Shown in pieces: positions 6,761 to 11,080 of a stretch of DNA of 11,080 bases (positions are counted from its first letter, which is position 1; each line of letters starts with the position of its first letter). The DNA lies in assembly GCA_934725785.1 (NCBI GenBank), contig CAKVCS010000026.1, positions 1-11,080 of the forward strand, read 5' to 3'. The notes beneath the pieces were generated by a model. That model saw only the letters and a list, made by a program, of their open reading frames with translations. It was not told the DNA's origin and ran no database searches. The position numbers and the translations under genes were made by a program. The stretch comes from an uncultured Bacteroidales bacterium. GTDB taxonomy: Bacteria; Bacteroidota; Bacteroidia; Bacteroidales; Marinilabiliaceae.

Positions 6761-7483
6761 ATGATATACGTCAACATAATAATAATAAACATAATAGCCT
6801 TGGTGGGCCTGAGCTACTTCTGGAGTTTCTGGACTCACAAGGTTTTTAAGCCATGGGGCTGGCTGGAGCTTAAGAAGCGCGGCCTGGTGATGGCAGACGT
6901 GGCCCGTCGGGAGCGCACATATAAGGACCGCGTGCGCTACTACGCGTACTTCTTCAGCATGGAGCAGGTTGAGCGCACGGAGACGTCTGGCAGCTTCGTG
7001 ATGGCCGGCCTGGAGGACGCGGACCTTATAGGCCTGCTGCGCAGCCAGTGCCCCGAGCGCGAGATGTGGGCCATAGGCCCGATGGAGGCCACCGAGGTGA
7101 GCCTGCTGCACGAGAACTGCCAAGGGGAGGTGAGCAACGATCCTGTGAGCGTGGACTTCGTGGAGGAGGCCGAGGTGCGCCGCCTGATGCCAGAGGGGGA
7201 GAGAAACCACGTGCTGAAAGGTCGGGTCGCGGAGCAGGTGGAGCGCGTGACGGGTCCGGTGGCCCTGGCGGCGATAGACTGCGTGGAGTACGACGGCGTG
7301 ATGGCGTCGCTTCGCCACCTGCGCCCACTGATGAGCGAGGGCGGCATAATGATAGTTCACAGCTACAACCACACGTGGGATGGCGTGAGGCGCGCGGTGG
7401 ACGAGTTCTGCTCTTGGTCCGGCGACGGCATAGTGCCCTTGCCGGACATGTACGGGTCCGTCGCGATAGCTGTAGGCAGGTAA
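6761..7483 (+). CDS. Membrane-anchored degenerate TylF-like methyltransferase-fold protein
   Basis: A 240-residue protein with an N-terminal membrane anchor (about residues 3-20, rich in Ile) followed by a domain I align by eye with TylF/macrocin O-methyltransferases (class I SAM fold). The matches are SGSFVMAGLEDADL (about 76-89) at the place of GDFVExGVxxG, KGRVAEQV, IDCVEYDGVMASLRHLRPL (172-190) at the place of the ID-x-DxYES helix, and GGIMIVHSYNHTWDGVRRAVDEF (194-216), then PLPDMYGSV. Key positions are altered: the glycine-rich SAM loop is eroded, and the usual metal-binding DD after GGxxxx is His-Ser (200-201). It may therefore be a catalytically inactive relative, or a methyltransferase with changed chemistry. 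It is the last gene of the operon, six bases after the ABC gene. All 14 isoleucines use ATA. The domain assignment is tentative; a genuinely unknown membrane-anchored protein is the alternative. Confidence 0.7.
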   Translation: MIYVNIIIINIIALVGLSYFWSFWTHKVFKPWGWLELKKRGLVMADVARRERTYKDRVRYYAYFFSMEQVERTETSGSFVMAGLEDADLIGLLRSQCPEREMWAIGPMEATEVSLLHENCQGEVSNDPVSVDFVEEAEVRRLMPEGERNHVLKGRVAEQVERVTGPVALAAIDCVEYDGVMASLRHLRPLMSEGGIMIVHSYNHTWDGVRRAVDEFCSWSGDGIVPLPDMYGSVAIAVGR

Positions 7484-7498
7484 GGGGACGGCCGCCAG

Positions 7499-7528
7499 AA
7501 AAACATCTGACGCCGTCGGCATGTTTTG
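7499..7528. terminator. Bidirectional terminator between convergent operons
   Basis: AAAACAT at 7500-7506 pairs with ATGTTTT at 7521-7527. The intervening bases continue the stem (CTGAC with GTCGG, one bulged C at 7520) around a GCC loop. The A-run on one side and T-run on the other let it act in both directions. It lies about 16 bases after the plus-strand stop codon and 13 bases after the minus-strand stop codon. Confidence 0.7.
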
Positions 7529-7540
7529 CGGGGTGCGGCT

Positions 7541-9337
7541 TTAGAAGCCTATGGGCCTGCGGGGCGCCGCCGGAGGGATGGCAACGCGGGCTTCAAGGCT
7601 TGCCCGAATACGCTCATATTTCCTCAGCTCATCGGGGCTTAGCGAGGGACGTGTGGCGGAAATTGCGGATTTGAGAATATCCATAGTTATCTTGCTGCGT
7701 TGACGCAAGGCGGCCCGTGCGGCATCATTGACAATCAGCTGGATGTCCGCAGATACATAGTTCTGCGTGAGTGCAGCCATCTCGCCGTAGTCCAACCCGA
7801 AATCGTAAGGACGTTTCTCGAGGAAAAATTTGAACAACGCCATCCGTGCTTCCATGTCCGGCACCCCGACATAGTATTTCTTGTCGAGACGCCCGGCCCT
7901 CAGGATGGCAGGGTCGATCTTGTTGGGATAGTTGGTGGCTCCTATTACAAAAATGCCCTTCTCGCCCGTCCTGTCCATTTGTGCGAGCATCTCGTTGACG
8001 GCACTTTTATACATCTCGTGGACATCGACGCCATCCCTGTCCGGGACAAGCTCATTAATCTCGTCAATGAAAATGACCGTCGGGGCTTTCTGCTCAGCCT
8101 CCTTGAACATCTTGGCGATGTTCTCTTGCGTGGCATTGACGTAACGACTCTTGAGCGAAGCCGGGGTGATGCAGACAAAGTTGAACCCGACCTCCTCGGC
8201 GAAGTGCTTGGCGAAAAAAGTCTTGCCACAACCCGGCGGGCCGTATAGCAGCATCCCATTTGGGATGCTCACACCGTAACGACGGTACTCGGCGGGATTG
8301 TGAAGCGGATCTATGACCTGCTCAGTCAACAGCCTCTTAAGCTCGTCCATGCCAGCGATGGCGGCAAAGCCCTGTCCGGGCAACTTAGCTCGCGGCGGCG
8401 CGGCGGCGCAATCGGCCTGCGGGGAAGACATAGACCTCCGCCTCTCGGACCGGCAGGGCACATCCACGCCCCCGTCAATCGCGAGAATGAACTCCTCGGC
8501 CGTCTGAAAGCGCTCATGAACGTCATTGCTCAACGCCTTGGCGATTACATCAAGAAGACTGTCATCGAAATCGAACTTGTCGACTTTCGTCAAGCTAAGG
8601 TCTTTATTGCGCTCCGCTAAAACACGCCCTACAACGTCCGAGCCGCCGAAACGGGAAGTGTCGACATACCACGGCAACTCGCCATACAGGAGGTGATACA
8701 TCAGCACGCCCACGGAATAGAGATCCGACTGCGGGGAATATACGCCCGAAAAACACTCGGGAGCGAGATAAAAGGGATTGACCTCGTTGACATCAGGTTT
8801 GTACAACTCTTGACCAATGAAGCGGGCGTGACCGAAATCAATCAGCTTGAGGTCTTGAAAACCGCCTAAAAGATTGAGGAAAACATTCTGCAAGGTCACC
8901 TCGCAATGGACGACAGGGGTCGGCAGCGAATGAATGAACGATAAAGCCGCCAGCACCGACTTCGCAATGACCTTTATGTCGTAGACGCTAATGCCGCCTT
9001 GGCGCATAATCCTCTGCGACAAGGTCTCGCCACTTATGAAGTCGTTGACGAACCATACGTGGCGCACGCCGTCAATAATCGTTGAGCTTGAGTCGATAAA
9101 CCGGCAAAGGTTATGGTGGCGGAGTAACTTGGAAATCTCAACCTCAATAACATGGCCATCGTCATCGATCTGGTGACGGCTGAGCCTGGCACAATTGATC
9201 AGCTTGAGATACCGCAGCTTGTCTGAGGGGTCCTTGACACGGTATGTTTCCGCATAAGCCCCTTGCCTGTGCGGGAACGTAACCACGTAAGTGCCAATCC
9301 TGTCGTTCTTATTGAAGCGCAAAGTCTTATCAGTCAA
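7541..9337 (-). CDS. Ser/Thr-kinase-like domain fused to AAA+ ATPase
   Basis: A 598-residue cytoplasmic fusion. Residues about 15-288 form a eukaryotic-like protein kinase domain with K45 (RYLK), helix-C E67, DFG at 167-169, APE at 192-194, SDLYSVGVLMYHLL and a conserved R276. The catalytic loop HCEVTLQN (144-151) has Glu in place of the catalytic HRD aspartate; Thr in place of Lys is known in bacterial kinases. The glycine loop is weak, so activity is uncertain. A Ser/Arg/Pro-rich linker (about 295-325) leads to a classic-clade AAA domain: Walker A GPPGCGKT (366-373), pore-loop Tyr399, Walker B VIFIDE (421-426), sensor-1 N469, arginine fingers R480 and R483, and a lid with SAD (529-531). No protease motif (HExxH) is present, so it is not FtsH. 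No ATG starts the frame: TTG at 9337, overlapping the upstream gene by 8 bases, is the likely start, with TTG at 9322 possible. Confidence 0.88.
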   Translation of the reverse strand: MTDKTLRFNKNDRIGTYVVTFPHRQGAYAETYRVKDPSDKLRYLKLINCARLSRHQIDDDGHVIEVEISKLLRHHNLCRFIDSSSTIIDGVRHVWFVNDFISGETLSQRIMRQGGISVYDIKVIAKSVLAALSFIHSLPTPVVHCEVTLQNVFLNLLGGFQDLKLIDFGHARFIGQELYKPDVNEVNPFYLAPECFSGVYSPQSDLYSVGVLMYHLLYGELPWYVDTSRFGGSDVVGRVLAERNKDLSLTKVDKFDFDDSLLDVIAKALSNDVHERFQTAEEFILAIDGGVDVPCRSERRRSMSSPQADCAAAPPRAKLPGQGFAAIAGMDELKRLLTEQVIDPLHNPAEYRRYGVSIPNGMLLYGPPGCGKTFFAKHFAEEVGFNFVCITPASLKSRYVNATQENIAKMFKEAEQKAPTVIFIDEINELVPDRDGVDVHEMYKSAVNEMLAQMDRTGEKGIFVIGATNYPNKIDPAILRAGRLDKKYYVGVPDMEARMALFKFFLEKRPYDFGLDYGEMAALTQNYVSADIQLIVNDAARAALRQRSKITMDILKSAISATRPSLSPDELRKYERIRASLEARVAIPPAAPRRPIGF

Positions 9338-9938
9338 AGATTTTAGCTATCAGTACAATTATGGCGGCAGCCAAACCGAGGTTGAACAGAAGCCCCAAGG
9401 TATAGAGCCCAATCTCTTTCATGCCGGCCGTGAAGCTGAACCGAGGTTTATCTTCTTCGGGTTGTGGGTATCCGAACTTTGAAAGGCACACTGGCAGATA
9501 CACATTAATCACCCCGATGTTACTATTCTTTCGGAGAGAGCCGAAGTATGTGGCAATCTCGGGGCAGCACCTGAACCACGCATCAACCGTCGTACGGAAA
9601 ACAAAGACGACCAATTCTTTGCACGTCTCAAGAGAAGCGGAATCGAGCGCTGCCAGCTCGTCATAACTTTGGGCGGCTGCGCCAGACTTTTCCACAATCC
9701 ATGCGCCGAAATCATCATACCCATAGCCGGCGCAAAAGGCCTGCTTATTGAAGTCGTCAATATTAGACTTCTCGATATACTCCTGTATGAACCCAGGCCA
9801 CCCCGGGAGATGAAAGCCATATATGAAACCGGATACCGGCTTTCGGCCGGACATCCCATCGCAAGCATCCAGCAGCTCGCGCAAAACAGACCTCAACTTT
9901 CCCTCGGGAAATTGAGACAAAATCTCCTCTTTCGTCAT
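9330..9938 (-). CDS. Tail-anchored protein of unknown function
   Basis: A 202-residue protein that I do not recognise as any named family. It has no N-terminal signal peptide. The first about 170 residues look soluble and globular, rich in aromatic and acidic residues, with stretches such as GFHLPGWPGFIQEYI (41-55) and YGYDDFGAWIVEKSG (72-86), and six cysteines. A single hydrophobic segment at about 175-200 ends two residues before the C-terminus, the layout of a tail-anchored membrane protein whose bulk stays in the cytoplasm. Its ATG overlaps the stop of the Hsp70-like gene (ATGA, four bases), and its stop lies inside the start of the kinase-AAA gene (eight bases). This tight coupling suggests it is a partner or membrane recruiter for those two proteins, which is inference from context. 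Confidence 0.85.
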   Translation of the reverse strand: MTKEEILSQFPEGKLRSVLRELLDACDGMSGRKPVSGFIYGFHLPGWPGFIQEYIEKSNIDDFNKQAFCAGYGYDDFGAWIVEKSGAAAQSYDELAALDSASLETCKELVVFVFRTTVDAWFRCCPEIATYFGSLRKNSNIGVINVYLPVCLSKFGYPQPEEDKPRFSFTAGMKEIGLYTLGLLFNLGLAAAIIVLIAKIFD

Positions 9939-11080
9939 CTTAAGAACCCTCCAGCATTACCGGCATCCTCCGCAGGCATAAGAACGGACAGCTCGGCCAC
10001 GATCTTGCCAAGCCCCTCCGCCGTCGGCTTGTTGCTTATCTGCTCCAACCCGCGGTTGACGAGCTGGCGCGCCCGTGACGCATCTTTCCAGCGCAACTCC
10101 GCAAAATTCTCATTGCAATATCTTATGAATGACATGCATTGGAAGACCATCGTGAGCTGGAAGTAAAGGAGCTCCACCTGGTCCAGGATGTCACGCCCGA
10201 CCTGCACGTCCTTTTTGCGGATGGCTTCGTCTGTTTGCGATCGAAGCTGATAGACCTGCTCGGCGGTTCTGTCATTGCCGAGGTCACGCTGCGCTTTCTC
10301 GAGCTTGTCGAACTCGTCTCGCAACTTGCTCTCGACGCGCTGCCACTCCGTGTCAGCGTCGAGAGTCTCGATTTTCCTGAGCAGCTCGCGCAGGTGGCTG
10401 AGCACCTCCTTTTTCTCCGTGGAGTTATCATTGTCGGCACGTAGCGCCTTCAGCTCATCCCGCAGGGCGTCCACATCCACACCGGCTTCCGCCAATGTGT
10501 CGAGACCCGCCTCCGCCTCATCGAATCCCTGCCTTATCTCGTCCTCGGCATCAACCATCTTGTGCTTCTTGCCCGTGTCGAGAACGCGCTCGACAGTGGC
10601 GTCCGTCTCCAAAAAATGCACTTCAAGATTCATTTGCTCTGAAGTGTCGACTTTGAGCGTAACATCGACAAGGCTGCCCTGCGTTATAAGTGTATCGACA
10701 TCCTCGCCCGTGATGACGACATCAGCCACATGCTCATAGAGTGACGCGGACTTGCCCTCGGCCTCCTCAAAGTCGTCCACCTGATAGATGGGCACGGTGA
10801 GCACGTCGGCCGAGACACCAGGGCGGAGCTGGCTGGTCGTCTTCAAGTCGTTGACGACGCCAGTGGCAGGCAGTGGCTTGTTCTTCTCCAACCCCTTTGA
10901 TGGACGGAAGACGACGCGCTTTCTCACATCGCTCCAAACCCCTATGCCGATGTTATAAGGGAGAGGCGCGGACCCGACTACGGAACCCTGTATGATGCTA
11001 ATCTCGTTTGGGAAACACGGGAGAGCGTTGCCCCTGCCGTCATAGCAGACGATACTGAACGAGTTGGGTTTACCCTCCAA
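9935..11080 (-). CDS. Hsp70-family protein, C-terminal part (5' end outside window)
   Basis: The frame is open to the window edge, so only the last 381 residues are seen. The first part resembles the substrate-binding beta domain of Hsp70 chaperones (about 38-165): APLPYNIGIGV matches the TPLSLGIET start, KNKPLPATGV matches the IPRNTxIPT strand, VLTVPIYQVDD matches the IxVYQGE strand, and later strands follow (VDVTLKVDTSEQMNLEV). From about 176 to 370 the protein is highly charged and helical, with probable coiled coil (about 204-292), longer and unlike the DnaK lid. The ATPase domain should lie beyond 11080. No C-terminal EEVD-like motif is present; it ends GNAGGFLR. It is the most upstream visible gene of the operon, overlapping the tail-anchored gene by four bases. 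The Hsp70 assignment is from fold-level pattern matching; sequence similarity to DnaK itself is low. Confidence 0.75.
   Translation of the reverse strand: MEGKPNSFSIVCYDGRGNALPCFPNEISIIQGSVVGSAPLPYNIGIGVWSDVRKRVVFRPSKGLEKNKPLPATGVVNDLKTTSQLRPGVSADVLTVPIYQVDDFEEAEGKSASLYEHVADVVITGEDVDTLITQGSLVDVTLKVDTSEQMNLEVHFLETDATVERVLDTGKKHKMVDAEDEIRQGFDEAEAGLDTLAEAGVDVDALRDELKALRADNDNSTEKKEVLSHLRELLRKIETLDADTEWQRVESKLRDEFDKLEKAQRDLGNDRTAEQVYQLRSQTDEAIRKKDVQVGRDILDQVELLYFQLTMVFQCMSFIRYCNENFAELRWKDASRARQLVNRGLEQISNKPTAEGLGKIVAELSVLMPAEDAGNAGGFLR

Noticed and set aside
7487..7517. GACGGC / GCCGTC inverted repeat as the operon terminator
   Set aside because: Only six pairs around a 19-base loop. The overlapping hairpin at 7500-7527 with A and T runs is clearly better.
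7541..8400. FtsH protease
   Set aside because: The AAA domain resembles that clade, but there is no HExxH metalloprotease domain after it, and the N-terminus is a kinase domain instead of membrane segments.

Overview
The window looks like a chromosomal segment of a GC-rich member of the Bacteroidota, probably Bacteroidales; this is inference. The best evidence is a TAnnTTTG-type -7 promoter box (1966-1973) ahead of the plus-strand operon, the lack of convincing Shine-Dalgarno sequences before most genes, and the protein families present (a ModF-like tandem ABC ATPase, a WfgS-like GT2, an AHQxGxP-type histidine kinase). I cannot name the species.

Layout. Positions 1-194 are non-coding: a very G-rich strand, a tandem TGTTAAAG repeat and a hairpin terminator. 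At 195-1211 (minus) lies asd, aspartate-semialdehyde dehydrogenase, apparently a single-gene unit. Positions 1212-2009 are an AT-richer divergent intergenic region with promoter elements. From 2010 to 7483 (plus) five tightly packed or overlapping genes form one operon: a GT4 glycosyltransferase, a GT2 glycosyltransferase, a membrane sensor histidine kinase with no response regulator beside it, a two-domain ABC ATPase resembling ModF/PhrA, and a membrane-anchored, degenerate TylF-like methyltransferase-fold protein. A bidirectional hairpin terminator at about 7499-7528 separates it from a convergent minus-strand operon.

The minus-strand operon (11080 down to 7541, with its 5' end outside the window) encodes the C-terminal part of an Hsp70-like protein, a 202-residue protein with a single C-terminal membrane segment, and a 598-residue fusion of a Ser/Thr-kinase-like domain to a classic AAA+ ATPase. 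The three genes overlap by 4 and 8 bases, so they are probably translationally coupled and may work together. A chaperone, a tail-anchored protein and a kinase-unfoldase fusion suggest a membrane-located protein-remodelling or stress/defence module. I know of no described system with this composition, and it is the main candidate for something new here.

The plus-strand operon is also distinctive. Its isoleucines are mostly encoded by ATA (14 of 14 in the last gene), unlike asd and the minus-strand operon, which mainly use ATT and ATC. Several of its proteins, and the kinase of the other operon, carry substitutions at catalytic positions.
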